Below are positions 45,551 to 54,255 of a DNA stretch of 64,000 nt, one piece after another. Origin of the DNA: Novosphingobium terrae (GTDB taxonomy: Bacteria; Pseudomonadota; Alphaproteobacteria; Sphingomonadales; Sphingomonadaceae); the NCBI RefSeq assembly GCF_017163935.1, contig NZ_JABVZR010000001.1, forward strand, positions 3,286,001-3,350,000, in the 5' to 3' direction. A model generated the notes under the pieces. It was not told the DNA's origin and ran no database searches. It worked only from the letters and a program-made list of their open reading frames with translations. Position 1 is the first letter of the stretch, and every line of letters starts with the position of its first letter. A program made the position numbers and the translations under genes.

Positions 45551-46522
45551 ATGGATAGCGTGCAGATCGTGCTGATCGTGCTGATCGTGGCCCTGCTGGG
45601 CGGGATCGGCATGCTGGCGCTGGGCGGACCCGACCCGGCCAAGGAAAGCACGCGCCGCCTGCAATCGCTGCGCCTGCGCCATTCCGACAGCGCCAACGCC
45701 CGCATGGAGGCGCAGATGCGCCGCGCCGTGGCCGCGCGCAAACCCAATGTGCCGCGCATCGCCGGTTCCGCCAGCCGCAGCGAGGCGCTGGCCCTGCGCC
45801 TGCACCGCACCGGCCGCAACTGGACCTTGCAGCAATATCTCTATGCCTGCGGCGGCATCACTGCGGTGGTCGGCCTGCTGGTGCTGATCAAGAGCGGCAG
45901 TCTGGTTCTGGCGCTGGCCGTGGGGCTGATCGTGGGCGCGGGCATTCCGCATATGGCCGTGGGCATGATGATCAGCAAAAGGCTGAACCAGTTCACCACC
46001 AAATTCCCCGATGCCATCGAGCTGTTGGTGCGTGGCCTGCGCTCCGGCCTGCCGGTCACCGAGACGCTCAATGTCGTTTCGACGGAAATCCCCGGCCCGG
46101 TGGGTCAGGAGTTCAAGCTGGTGACCGAGCGCATCAAGATCGGCCGCACCATGGAGGACGCCCTTCAGGACACCGCCGACCGGCTCAACATGCCCGAATT
46201 CAGCTTCTTCTGCATCACGCTGGCCATCCAGCGCGAAACCGGCGGCAATCTGGCCGAGACGCTGGCCAATCTGGCCGATGTGCTGCGCAAGCGCGCCCAG
46301 ATGAAGCTGAAGATCAAGGCCATGAGCTCTGAATCCAAGGCATCGGCCTATATCGTGGGCGCCCTGCCCTTCATGGTCTTCGTGATGATCTGGACAGTGA
46401 ACCCCACCTATCTCTCCGGCTTCTTTTCCGACCAGCGGCTGATCGTCACCGGTCTGGGCGGGCTGTGCTGGATGGGCATCGGCGCCTTCATCATGGCCAA
46501 GATGGTCAGCTTCGAGATCTGA
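45551..46522 (+). CDS. tadB: Type II secretion/Flp pilus membrane platform protein TadB
   Basis: 323 residues of the GspF/TadB fold: N-terminal membrane helix, then FTTKFPDAIELLVRGLRSGLPVTETLNVV, PEFSFFCITLAIQRETGGNLAETLANLADVLRKR and C-terminal helices (AYIVGALPFMVFVMIWTV). Inner-membrane platform of the pilus machine. It is immediately followed by tadC (7 bp). The 56-bp gap before it contains three tandem GGAAGC units. Confidence 0.92.
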   Translation: MDSVQIVLIVLIVALLGGIGMLALGGPDPAKESTRRLQSLRLRHSDSANARMEAQMRRAVAARKPNVPRIAGSASRSEALALRLHRTGRNWTLQQYLYACGGITAVVGLLVLIKSGSLVLALAVGLIVGAGIPHMAVGMMISKRLNQFTTKFPDAIELLVRGLRSGLPVTETLNVVSTEIPGPVGQEFKLVTERIKIGRTMEDALQDTADRLNMPEFSFFCITLAIQRETGGNLAETLANLADVLRKRAQMKLKIKAMSSESKASAYIVGALPFMVFVMIWTVNPTYLSGFFSDQRLIVTGLGGLCWMGIGAFIMAKMVSFEI

Positions 46523-46529
46523 GGGGCGC

Positions 46530-47543
46530 ATGGACAACAAAATCCATAATGGCATGCTCTTCGGCGTGGATGTGGTGTGGGTCGGCACGATCCTCGCCGT
46601 GGTCGCCGCCGGGCTGGTGGTCGCCGTGATCTACATGGCCCTGACCATCCGCGACCCCATGGCCAAGCGCGTGAAGGCGCTGAACGAAAGGCGCGAGGAG
46701 CTGAAGGCGGGCATCGTCGCCATCAATCCGAAAAAGCGCGCCCAGCTGGTCCGCCGCTCGGAAACCACCGACCGCATCCGCACCATCCTCAACAAGCTGA
46801 ACGGCCTGCAGGACAGCCAGATCCACGAGGCCACGCAGAAGCTGGCCCAGGCCGGCATCCGCAACAAGGAACTGGCCGTGGTGGTCATCCTCAGCCGCCT
46901 CGTGGCGCCCATCGTGCTGGGCGGGCTGGCGGCGCTGGTGATCTATGGCGCCAATTATTTCCCCGAATGGTCCTCCTTCAAGCGCTTCATGGGCTTCGCC
47001 GCCGCGCTGGGCGCGGGCTACAAGGGGCCCGACATCTATCTCAAAAACCTCATCAACAAGCGCACCGCCGCGATTCGCAAGGGCCTGCCCGACGCGCTGG
47101 ACCTGCTGGTGATCTGCGCCGAGGCAGGCCTGACCGTGGACGCCGCCTTCAACCGCGTGGCGCGCGAACTGGGCCGCGCCTATGCCGAGCTGGGCGACGA
47201 ATTCGCGCTGACCGCGATCGAGCTGTCGTTCCTGTCCGAGCGCCGTCAGGCCTTCGAGAATCTGGCCTATCGCGTCAATCTGGACGCCGTGCGCGGCGTG
47301 GTCACCACCATGATCCAGACCGAGCGCTATGGTACGCCTCTGGCCTCCGCCCTGCGCGTGCTGTCCGCCGAATTCCGCAACGAGCGCATGATGCGCGCCG
47401 AGGAAAAAGCCGCCCGCCTGCCCGCGATCATGACCGTGCCGCTGATCCTGTTCATCCTGCCGGTGCTGTTCGTGGTTATTCTTGGCCCGGCGGCATGTTC
47501 GATCGCGGATGCCTTCTCGAATGGGTCGACCAAGCCGCATTAA
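46530..47543 (+). CDS. tadC: Flp pilus membrane platform protein TadC
   Basis: 337-residue paralogue of TadB: RKGLPDALDLLVICAEAGLTVDAAFNRVARELG and FENLAYRVNLDAVRGVVTTMIQTERYGTPLASALRVLSAEFR are GspF-type platform motifs; two to three C-terminal membrane helices end the protein. Last gene of the cluster seen here. GHE copy 8 starts 21 bp after the stop. No tadD/TPR gene and no flp pilin follow in this window. Confidence 0.92.
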   Translation: MDNKIHNGMLFGVDVVWVGTILAVVAAGLVVAVIYMALTIRDPMAKRVKALNERREELKAGIVAINPKKRAQLVRRSETTDRIRTILNKLNGLQDSQIHEATQKLAQAGIRNKELAVVVILSRLVAPIVLGGLAALVIYGANYFPEWSSFKRFMGFAAALGAGYKGPDIYLKNLINKRTAAIRKGLPDALDLLVICAEAGLTVDAAFNRVARELGRAYAELGDEFALTAIELSFLSERRQAFENLAYRVNLDAVRGVVTTMIQTERYGTPLASALRVLSAEFRNERMMRAEEKAARLPAIMTVPLILFILPVLFVVILGPAACSIADAFSNGSTKPH

Positions 47544-47563
47544 AGGGGTTGGAAGGGGTGAAT

Positions 47564-48266
47564 GCGAGGGTGTTACACCCTCGCGCTCCCATTATTGTCT
47601 ACGTTGCGCATCGGGTTCGGCCATGGAGCAACGTCGCTGCGGCGCTGGTCTTCGCGCGAAACCCGTAGATAGCCATAGTCCCTGGTGATGCGGTATAGCC
47701 ATGACGGCATGCTCTCTATCCGGGGAATAGCCGTGCTACTGATCGACTTTGTAGCGTTCTTCTGTCTGGTCACGCTTCTCTTCGCTCGCGAAACACCCTT
47801 GGGGCAATGGCTCCACAAGGTGCTGGTGCAGGATATCGCTGACAGGCTCGGCAGCATCAGATCAGGGCATTGGCTATGCGCCGGAGCGGTGCTGCTGGTG
47901 ATCGGACTGCTCTATTGGCTCGCAAAAGCCGATGGATTGATGTTCGTTGCGATGAGCGCGCCGGATTTCGCGGTCTGGTTCTCGACCTTCGAGATCTCCA
48001 CCTATGCCGATGCGCTGATCGCCGTGGCGATGGCATCATCGAGTCTGCGCATAAAGGCCATGCGGCTGCATAGGGGCGGGAGGCTGACGCGAATCGCCTC
48101 TAAACTGCGCAGACAGCGAAAGCACGGCATCAGAACCACCCGCGCAGCAAACGACGATGAAGAAGAGGATTCTCTTGCACAGGTGGAGAGCCGAGGCGCC
48201 CCATTTCGGTGCCAATACCCTATCGTCGGGAGACGTTATGGGAGCGCGAGGGGGTAACCCCCTCGC
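47564..48266 (+). repeat. GHE copy 8: 703-bp element carrying a gene
   Basis: Left palindrome 47564-47584 is perfect; CGCTCCCATTATTGTCTACG, CGGGTTCGGCCATGGAGC and AACGTCGCTGC follow. The internal stem has lost its loop and left arm: AACGTCGCTGC runs directly into GGCGC (about 47641), followed by TGGTCTTCGCGCG. Conserved sequence resumes at 48177 (GCACAGGTGGAGAGCCGAGG), with GGCGCC...GGTGCC, CTATCGTCGGGAGACGTTATGGGAGC and the perfect right palindrome 48246-48266. About 520 bp between holds one plus-strand gene. It lies between convergent tadC (21 bp) and the MTA phosphorylase (15 bp). Confidence 0.9.
47688..48257 (+). CDS. Unrecognised membrane protein carried inside GHE copy 8
   Basis: About 189 residues with two to three hydrophobic segments (GIAVLLIDFVAFFCLVTLLF, LCAGAVLLVIGLLYWLA, and a weaker one near the Y-ADALIAVAMA stretch), then a strongly basic region (RLHRGGRLTRIASKLRRQRK) and an acidic patch (DDEEEDSL). 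The last 20-odd residues are read from the repeat itself, and the stop TAA lies in the terminal palindrome. Start GTG 47685, ATG 47688 or ATG 47709 are possible; no ribosome site is evident. The gene is poorer in GC than its neighbours. No family recognised. Confidence 0.55.
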   Translation: MRYSHDGMLSIRGIAVLLIDFVAFFCLVTLLFARETPLGQWLHKVLVQDIADRLGSIRSGHWLCAGAVLLVIGLLYWLAKADGLMFVAMSAPDFAVWFSTFEISTYADALIAVAMASSSLRIKAMRLHRGGRLTRIASKLRRQRKHGIRTTRAANDDEEEDSLAQVESRGAPFRCQYPIVGRRYGSARG

Positions 48267-48280
48267 ACTTTCCTTTTTCT

Positions 48281-49159
48281 TCAATCCTTCTTCAAAACCC
48301 GCCCGGCAACGGCATCCAGCTTGGCCACCAACACCGCATCCCGTGCGGAAGGCGCCGTAGCGAAAGCGAACTCCAAAGCCGTATCGATCGGGCTGGCCTC
48401 GCGGACCTCCGGCAGAATATCGGCCAGATGCTTCACCGTGGCGCGGGCGCGCTCGGCGTTGGCCTTCATCACCGCGAAAACCTCGGCGGCTTCCACACCG
48501 GCCTCGCTGTCGCGCCATGCGTCATAGTCGGTGACCATGCCGAGGATGGCGTAAGGCAGTTCAGCCTCGCGGGCGAGGCGGGCTTCGGGCAGGGCGGTCA
48601 TGCCGATGACGTCGGCGCCCCAGGCGCGGTACATGCGGCTTTCGGCGCGGGTGGAGAACTGCGGCCCCTCAATGGCCACATAGCAGCCCGCGTCATGCAC
48701 GGTGGAACCGGCGACACGCGCGGCGCTGCCCAGCAGGCCGGAGAGGCGCGGGCAGACCGGATCGGCCAGGCTGACATGCGCCACAAGGCCCGTGCCGAAG
48801 AAACTGCTGGCGCGGCCATGGGTGCGGTCGATCAGCTGGTCCACGGCGACGACATGGCCGGGCGCCATCTCCTCACGCAGCGAGCCGATGGCCGAGAGCG
48901 AGATCAGATCGGTCACCCCGCAGCGCTTCATCACATCCACATTGGCGCGGAAATTGATGTCCGAGGGCGGGATGGCATGGCCCGCGCCGTGGCGGGCGAG
49001 GAAGGTGAAGCGCACATTGCCGATGCGCCCCTGCACCACCGGGCCCGAAGGCTTGCCGAAGGGGCTCTGGACCTCGATCTGCTGGGCATCCTCCAGCGGC
49101 AGACCCTCGGCCAGACCCGATCCGCCCATCACGCCGATGTGCCACTGCGTGCTGCTCAT
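48281..49159 (-). CDS. mtnP: S-methyl-5'-thioadenosine phosphorylase
   Basis: Purine/MTA phosphorylase of methionine salvage. The 292 residues include GVMGGSGLAEG, the phosphate-binding RHGAGHAIPPSDINFRANV, LSAIGSLREE, ALPEARLAREAELPYA and the Asp region VTDYDAW. ATG 49159 is preferred: AAGGA lies eight bases upstream, whereas the ATG at 49168 would sit on top of it. It is convergent with tadC across GHE copy 8. Confidence 0.9.
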   Translation of the reverse strand: MSSTQWHIGVMGGSGLAEGLPLEDAQQIEVQSPFGKPSGPVVQGRIGNVRFTFLARHGAGHAIPPSDINFRANVDVMKRCGVTDLISLSAIGSLREEMAPGHVVAVDQLIDRTHGRASSFFGTGLVAHVSLADPVCPRLSGLLGSAARVAGSTVHDAGCYVAIEGPQFSTRAESRMYRAWGADVIGMTALPEARLAREAELPYAILGMVTDYDAWRDSEAGVEAAEVFAVMKANAERARATVKHLADILPEVREASPIDTALEFAFATAPSARDAVLVAKLDAVAGRVLKKD

Positions 49160-49222
49160 GCGATCCATTCCTTCTGCTTATCGGCGTGTCAAAAATCCAT
49201 CCATGCCGATGGATTATGACAA

Positions 49223-49864
49223 TCAGTCGTATTGGCCGTCGCGCGGCACCAGAATGCCCGCCACCACGAAGTCATTGAGATGGGCGCGGTATCCGTCACG
49301 CAGGCTTTCGTCCAGCACATCGCGGCCCGAACAATAGCGCAGCACCAGCCGGGCCGAAAAGAACCGGTCCGCCGCGCCGATCACCGTGAAATAGAAGAAC
49401 TGCGGATCGACCGGGCGGAACACGCCCGCCGCCACGCCCTCGCCGATCAGCCGCTCATAGGCGTCCAGCATGGGTTGCAGGCAAGTGTCGGCCAGATGCT
49501 GCGCCACCTCGGGCGGCTCCTGTCGGATCAGGCGCATCAGCAGGCGGTGGATATAGGGCGTGCGGAAGAAGGTGTTGACCACCGCCGTCATATGCAGCCG
49601 CAGCTTGGTCTCGGGATCGGCCTCCTTGGCGAGCAGCGTGTCCACGGCCTTGAGAATGCCCGCGAAATCGCGCTCCAGCAGGGCCTTCATCAGCCCTGCC
49701 TTGTTGCCGAAATAATACTTCACCAGCGCCGAATTCAGCCCCGAGCGCGCCGCCAGCTCCGACAGCGAGACATCCACCGTATCCTCGTCGCGCATGATCT
49801 GGCTGGCGGTTTCCAGCAATTGCTCACGCGCGGCAGGAGGAGCCGAGGCAGGCACTGCCCCCAT
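49223..49864 (-). CDS. TetR-family transcriptional regulator
   Basis: 213 residues: N-terminal helix-turn-helix (LLETASQIMRDEDTVDVSLSELAARSGLNSALVKYYFGNKAGLMKALLE) of the TetR type and a helical ligand-binding C-terminus. The ATG overlaps the stop of the upstream dehydrogenase (TGATG), so the regulator is co-expressed with it and may control it; SDR enzymes of this kind often sit in fatty-acid or steroid degradation sets. The ligand is unknown. Confidence 0.88.
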   Translation of the reverse strand: MGAVPASAPPAAREQLLETASQIMRDEDTVDVSLSELAARSGLNSALVKYYFGNKAGLMKALLERDFAGILKAVDTLLAKEADPETKLRLHMTAVVNTFFRTPYIHRLLMRLIRQEPPEVAQHLADTCLQPMLDAYERLIGEGVAAGVFRPVDPQFFYFTVIGAADRFFSARLVLRYCSGRDVLDESLRDGYRAHLNDFVVAGILVPRDGQYD

Positions 49865-50649
49865 CAACGCGGCCCCATGCGGATCGCGCCATCCATGCGA
49901 ATGCACTCGCCGTTCATGTAATCATGGCCGATGAGGAACAGCGCAGTCTGCGCATACTCCGCCGCCCGGCCAAGGCGCTTGGGGAAAGGCACATTGGCGG
50001 CCAGCGCCTGCTGCGCTTTCTCGGGCAAGCTGGCCATCATCGGCGTCTCGAAGATGCCGGGCAGGATGGTGTTGACGCGAATGCCGTCGCCCATCAAGTC
50101 ACGCGCGATGGGCAGGGTCATCCCCGCCACGCCCGCCTTGCTGGCAGCATAGGCGACCTGCCCCATCTGCCCGTCCTGCGCCGCAATGCTGGCCGTGTTG
50201 ACGATCACCCCGCGCTGCCCATGCGCGTCGATGGGGTTCAGTGCCACCATCCCGGCCGCACTGGCCGCGATGCAGCGGAAGGTGCCTGCCAGATTGACCG
50301 CCAGCACCTTTTCAAAGTCGGCGATGGGATAGGGCAGGATTGAGCCCGTCTCCTTATCCTTCCCCACCGTCTTGCGTGCGGTGACAATGCCCGCGCAATT
50401 GACCAGCACCCGCTCCTGCCCATGCGCCGCACGGGCCTGAGCGAAGCCGGCCTGAACGCTTTCGTCGCTGGTGACATCGACATGGGCAAACAGCGCGCCG
50501 ATCTCTTGCGCGGCCTTGTGTCCGGCATCCTGATCCCGGTCGAAAATGGTGACCTGCACGCCTTGCTGCGCCAGAGCCGTCGCCGTCGCCAACCCGAGGC
50601 CCGAGGCCCCGCCCGTGACCACCGCCGCGATCGATGAGTTCAGTTCCAT
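49864..50649 (-). CDS. Short-chain dehydrogenase/reductase (3-hydroxyacyl-CoA dehydrogenase type-2-like)
   Basis: 261 residues of the classical SDR family: NAD-binding VVTGGASGLGLATA, NCAGI, the Ser of VNTASIAAQDG and the catalytic YAASKAG. The sequence style (FDRDQDAGHKAA, IRVNTILPGIFETPM) resembles the HSD17B10/FabG-like 3-hydroxyacyl-CoA dehydrogenases of beta-oxidation. ATG 50649 is chosen; ATGs at 50661 and 50658 directly follow the AAGAGG tract. It is followed by the TetR gene with a 1-base overlap. GHE copy 9 lies upstream. Confidence 0.88.
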   Translation of the reverse strand: MELNSSIAAVVTGGASGLGLATATALAQQGVQVTIFDRDQDAGHKAAQEIGALFAHVDVTSDESVQAGFAQARAAHGQERVLVNCAGIVTARKTVGKDKETGSILPYPIADFEKVLAVNLAGTFRCIAASAAGMVALNPIDAHGQRGVIVNTASIAAQDGQMGQVAYAASKAGVAGMTLPIARDLMGDGIRVNTILPGIFETPMMASLPEKAQQALAANVPFPKRLGRAAEYAQTALFLIGHDYMNGECIRMDGAIRMGPR

Positions 50650-50724
50650 AGCGGGCATCATCCTCTTCTTGTCGTCGTTTAAGCGGACGATTAAAGAGGG
50701 TTGAGGGAAGAAGGAAGAGGAAAT

Positions 50725-51484
50725 GCGAGGGTGTTACACCCTCGCGCTCCCATTCGTGTCTACATGGTGCTTTGGGTTCGGCCTTAGAGCACGGTCGCGG
50801 CGTCGCAGGCTGGCATTCCTTGCCTAGATTATCGTCTTGCAATTGGTTGCCTGCGGCGCTGGTTTAGCGCGCCCAATAGCGCTCGATGGCGTCCTCATCA
50901 GCGTAAAGCGCGATCATCGCGAAAGACCCCGCCTCGGTCCATGCACCGAAGGCCGATGCATGCAGCAATTCGCAAGCGCCCTGAACCGCCCAGATGTGGA
51001 ACTTTTGCAAGGCCGCATCGTCACGTTCGATGGTGCTTTGCTGGTCGCTCACGCTCAGCATGGCGCCGCGATGCTTGAGAGCAGCCTCGCGCGGTTTCCA
51101 ATGCACCAGAAAAGTCAGCCCTAACAGAGGCTCGGCCTGTGTCGGCGCCTTGTCATGCCGCTGGATCGGAGCTTGGATCAGTGGCGACAGAGGCTGGATA
51201 AAAGCGTGAGCAACCTCATGATCCTCCATCAGCCCAAGCCGCGCCAGCATGTCGCATGGCGCGTTCAGATTGTTTTCGCAGAAGTGAAAGAAAGCGCTCT
51301 GATTTCCGATCTTCTCGTAACAATGGCACCAGACAATGCGCGCGATCTGCGTCGCCAAGGCCTCATACGATGGAGCGCGCATCAAAACCTCGAAACACAG
51401 GTAGAGAGCCGAGGCGCTTCATTTCGGCGCCACTGCCCTGTCGCCGGAAGACGTCATGGGAGCGCGAGGGGGTAACCCCCTCGC
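50725..51484 (+). repeat. GHE copy 9: 760-bp element carrying a gene
   Basis: Left palindrome 50725-50745 perfect, then CGCTCCCATTCGTGTCTACATG, GGGTTCGGCC, AGAGCACGGTCGC, and internal stem GTCGCAGGC with GCCTGCGGCGC (50849-50859). A minus-strand gene starts 5 bp after that arm. Conserved sequence resumes at about 51396 (CACAGGTAGAGAGCCGAGG), with GGCGCTTCATTTCGGCGCCACTGCCC, GTCGCCGGAAGACGTCATGGGAGC and the perfect right palindrome 51464-51484. The gene occupies the same internal position as in copy 8. The element lies between clpB (stop 19 bp away) and the SDR gene, both minus strand. Confidence 0.9.
50864..51382 (-). CDS. Unrecognised protein carried inside GHE copy 9
   Basis: 172 residues, soluble, rich in Ala, His and Glu, with no signal peptide or membrane segment. 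It is probably mostly helical in its first half (YEALATQIARIVWCHCYEKIG) with a middle polar region and WAVQGACELLHASAFGAWTE near the end. ATG 51382 has a GAGG site five bases upstream. Opposite orientation to the gene in copy 8, and unrelated to it by eye. Codon use and GC look lower than neighbouring core genes. No family recognised. Confidence 0.6.
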   Translation of the reverse strand: MRAPSYEALATQIARIVWCHCYEKIGNQSAFFHFCENNLNAPCDMLARLGLMEDHEVAHAFIQPLSPLIQAPIQRHDKAPTQAEPLLGLTFLVHWKPREAALKHRGAMLSVSDQQSTIERDDAALQKFHIWAVQGACELLHASAFGAWTEAGSFAMIALYADEDAIERYWAR

Positions 51485-51502
51485 ACTTTCCCTTGAACCT
51501 TC

Positions 51503-54079
51503 TTACTCAACAGTCATCACCAAAGCCCCATCCCCATCATCGATGCGGACGGTCGAGCCATCGGGCACGTCTCCGGCCAGCAGCTTCTCGGCCAAGGGGT
51601 CTTGCAGATACCGCTGCACCGCCCGCTTCAGCGGACGCGCGCCATAGACGGGATCATACCCCACCCGGCCCAGCCAGCGCTTGGCGCCGATGGTCAGATC
51701 CAGCGTGATCTTGCGATCCTTCAGCAGCTTCTGCACGCGCTGCACCTGAATCTCCACGATCGGCGCCATATGGTCCTGGCCCAGGCGGTGGAACAGGATG
51801 ATCTCATCCAGACGGTTCAGGAATTCGGGGCGGAAATGCCCGCGCACCACATCCATCACCTGCGGCTCCACGCTGGACACATCCTGATCGTCATCCAGAT
51901 TGGCGAGATACTGGCTGCCAAGGTTGCTGGTCAGGATGATCAGCGTGTTGGTGAAGTCCACCACGCGGCCCTGTCCGTCGGTCAGGCGGCCATCGTCAAG
52001 CACCTGCAGCAGCACGTTGAAGACGTCGCTGTGGGCCTTTTCCACCTCGTCGAACAGCACCACCTGATAGGGGCGGCGGCGCACGGCCTCGGTCAGCACG
52101 CCGCCCTCGTCGTAACCGACATAGCCCGGAGGGGCGCCGATCAGGCGGGAGACCGCGTGCTTTTCCATGAACTCGCTCATGTCGATGCGGACCATGGCGT
52201 TGTCATCGTCGAAGAGGAAGCCGGCCAGCGCCTTGGTCAGCTCGGTCTTGCCGACGCCCGTGGGGCCGAGGAAGAGGAAGCTGCCCAAAGGCCGGTTGGG
52301 GTCCTGCAACCCCGCGCGGGCACGGCGCACGGCTTTCGACACGGCGGTGACCGCATCCTTCTGGCCGATGACGCGGGCGCCGATCACCTCTTCCATCTTG
52401 AGCAGCTTTTCGCGCTCACCTTCCAGCATGCGGTCGACGGGCACGCCGGTCCAACGGCTGACCACGGCGGCGATGTCGTCGGCGGTCACCTCCTCGCGCA
52501 GCATGGCGTTGCTGCTGGAGGCCTGCGCCTCGGCAAGCTGCTTTTCCAGCTCGGGGATGCGGCCATAGGTCAGCTGCCCCGCCTTGCCGAGGTCGCCCTG
52601 ACGCTGCGCCTGCTCCAGCTCGATGCGCGCGGCGTCGAGCTGCTCCTTGATCTTGCCCTCGGCGGCGATCTTGTCGCGTTCATTCTGCCAGCGGGTGGTG
52701 AGTTCCACACTGCGCTGTTCCAGATTGGCCAGTTCCTCGCGCAGGGTGGTGAGCCGGTCCCTGGAGGCAGAGTCGCTCTCCTTGGCCAGCGCCATTTCCT
52801 CGATCTTGAGCTGGATGATGCGGCGGTCGAGGGTCTCGATCTCCTCGGGCTTGCTCTCCACCTCCATGCGGATGCGGCTGGCGGCCTCGTCCATCAGGTC
52901 GATGGCCTTGTCCGGCAGGAAGCGGTCGGCGATGTAGCGGTTCGACAGCGTGGCCGCCGCAACAATCGCATTGTCCGCGATCCGCACGCCATGGTGGAGT
53001 TCGTACTTCTCCTTCAGCCCGCGCAGGATGCTGATCGTGTCCTCAACGGTCGGCTCGCCCACGAAGACGGGTTGGAACCGGCGCTGCAGGGCCGGATCCT
53101 TCTCGACATACTTCTGGTACTCATCGAGCGTGGTCGCGCCGATGCAATGCAGCTCGCCGCGCGCCAGAGCGGGTTTCAGCAGATTGCCCGCATCCATCGC
53201 GCCCTCGCTTTTGCCCGCGCCGATCAGCGTGTGCATCTCGTCGATGAAGAGGATGATCTCGCCCTCGGCCTGACGCACCTCGTCCAGCACGGATTTGAGG
53301 CGTTCCTCGAACTCGCCGCGATATTTGGCGCCCGCGATCAGCGCGCCCATGTCGAGCGACATCAGGCGGCGATCCTTGAGCGAATCCGGCACGTCGCCAT
53401 TGGCGATACGCAGGGCAAGGCCTTCCGCGATGGCGGTCTTGCCCACGCCGGGTTCGCCGATCAGCGCCGGATTGTTCTTGGTGCGGCGCGCGAGGATCTG
53501 GATGGTGCGGCGGATTTCTTCGTCGCGGCCGATCACCGGGTCCAGCTTGCCATCCTTGGCGGCCTGCGTCAGATCGCGGGCGAATTTCTTCATCGCCTCA
53601 TAGGCGTTTTCGGCCCCGGCGCTGTCTGCCGCCCGCCCGCCGGTCAGGTCCTGAATGGCCTTTTCCAGCGTGGCGGGGGTAACGTTCGCCAGCTTCAAGG
53701 CCTGCCCGGCAGCACCGCCGGACATCGCCAGAGCCTGCAGAATGCGCTGCACGGCGACAAAGCTGTCGCCCGCCTTGGCCGAAAGCTGCTCGGCGCTGTC
53801 CAGCACGCGCACGGCGTCATTGTCCAGACCGGGGGGCTGCTGAGCGCCGCCGCCCGACACGGCGGGGATCTTGGCCAAAGCCTTGTCCACTTCGGCGGTA
53901 ACCAGCGCGGTGGTGCCTCCGGCGCGCTGGATCAGGCCGGCGGCCATGCCTTCATCGTCTTCCAGCAGGGCTTTCAAGATGTGTTCAGGCGTGATGCGCT
54001 GGTGTGACAGACGGATCGCCAGCGTCTGGCTGGCTTGCAGGAAACCCTTGGCGCGGTCGGTAAATTTTTCGAGATTCAT
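51503..54079 (-). CDS. clpB: ATP-dependent protein disaggregase ClpB
   Basis: Hexameric AAA+ disaggregase working with DnaK on heat-damaged proteins. The 858 residues contain the N domain ([17 protein letters not shown]), NBD1 with [15 protein letters not shown], the long coiled-coil M domain ([18 protein letters not shown] to [11 protein letters not shown]), NBD2 with [14 protein letters not shown] and sensor-2 region ([24 protein letters not shown]). ATG 54079 has AGGAGG ten bases upstream. A heat-shock-type promoter lies just upstream. Confidence 0.98.
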   Translation of the reverse strand: MNLEKFTDRAKGFLQASQTLAIRLSHQRITPEHILKALLEDDEGMAAGLIQRAGGTTALVTAEVDKALAKIPAVSGGGAQQPPGLDNDAVRVLDSAEQLSAKAGDSFVAVQRILQALAMSGGAAGQALKLANVTPATLEKAIQDLTGGRAADSAGAENAYEAMKKFARDLTQAAKDGKLDPVIGRDEEIRRTIQILARRTKNNPALIGEPGVGKTAIAEGLALRIANGDVPDSLKDRRLMSLDMGALIAGAKYRGEFEERLKSVLDEVRQAEGEIILFIDEMHTLIGAGKSEGAMDAGNLLKPALARGELHCIGATTLDEYQKYVEKDPALQRRFQPVFVGEPTVEDTISILRGLKEKYELHHGVRIADNAIVAAATLSNRYIADRFLPDKAIDLMDEAASRIRMEVESKPEEIETLDRRIIQLKIEEMALAKESDSASRDRLTTLREELANLEQRSVELTTRWQNERDKIAAEGKIKEQLDAARIELEQAQRQGDLGKAGQLTYGRIPELEKQLAEAQASSSNAMLREEVTADDIAAVVSRWTGVPVDRMLEGEREKLLKMEEVIGARVIGQKDAVTAVSKAVRRARAGLQDPNRPLGSFLFLGPTGVGKTELTKALAGFLFDDDNAMVRIDMSEFMEKHAVSRLIGAPPGYVGYDEGGVLTEAVRRRPYQVVLFDEVEKAHSDVFNVLLQVLDDGRLTDGQGRVVDFTNTLIILTSNLGSQYLANLDDDQDVSSVEPQVMDVVRGHFRPEFLNRLDEIILFHRLGQDHMAPIVEIQVQRVQKLLKDRKITLDLTIGAKRWLGRVGYDPVYGARPLKRAVQRYLQDPLAEKLLAGDVPDGSTVRIDDGDGALVMTVE

Positions 54080-54104
54080 GGGGATCAAACCTCCTGTTGC
54101 CGCC

Positions 54105-54134
54105 AGAGATAGTGTTGCCGTTTTATCACACAAG
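54105..54134 (-). promoter_or_regulatory. RpoH (sigma-32)-like promoter of clpB
   Basis: On the minus strand CTTGTG (54134-54129), a 16-bp spacer, then CTATCT (54112-54107) within ACTATCTCTG. The alphaproteobacterial RpoH pattern is CTTGAC and CYTATNTNNG; one or two positions differ. It would start transcription about 20 nt before the clpB ribosome site. clpB is a classical heat-shock gene, which supports the call. Confidence 0.5.
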
Positions 54135-54255
54135 GGTTTTGGTCAAATTTCTACTTTTCTTTACCTGCCCCGTGCCTCCGGCTTGGCCTTTTCTGTCTGC
54201 AATCCTACACTCTCCCATCATTCAGGGGTTTAACGCCCGTCTCAGAGGATCGTTC

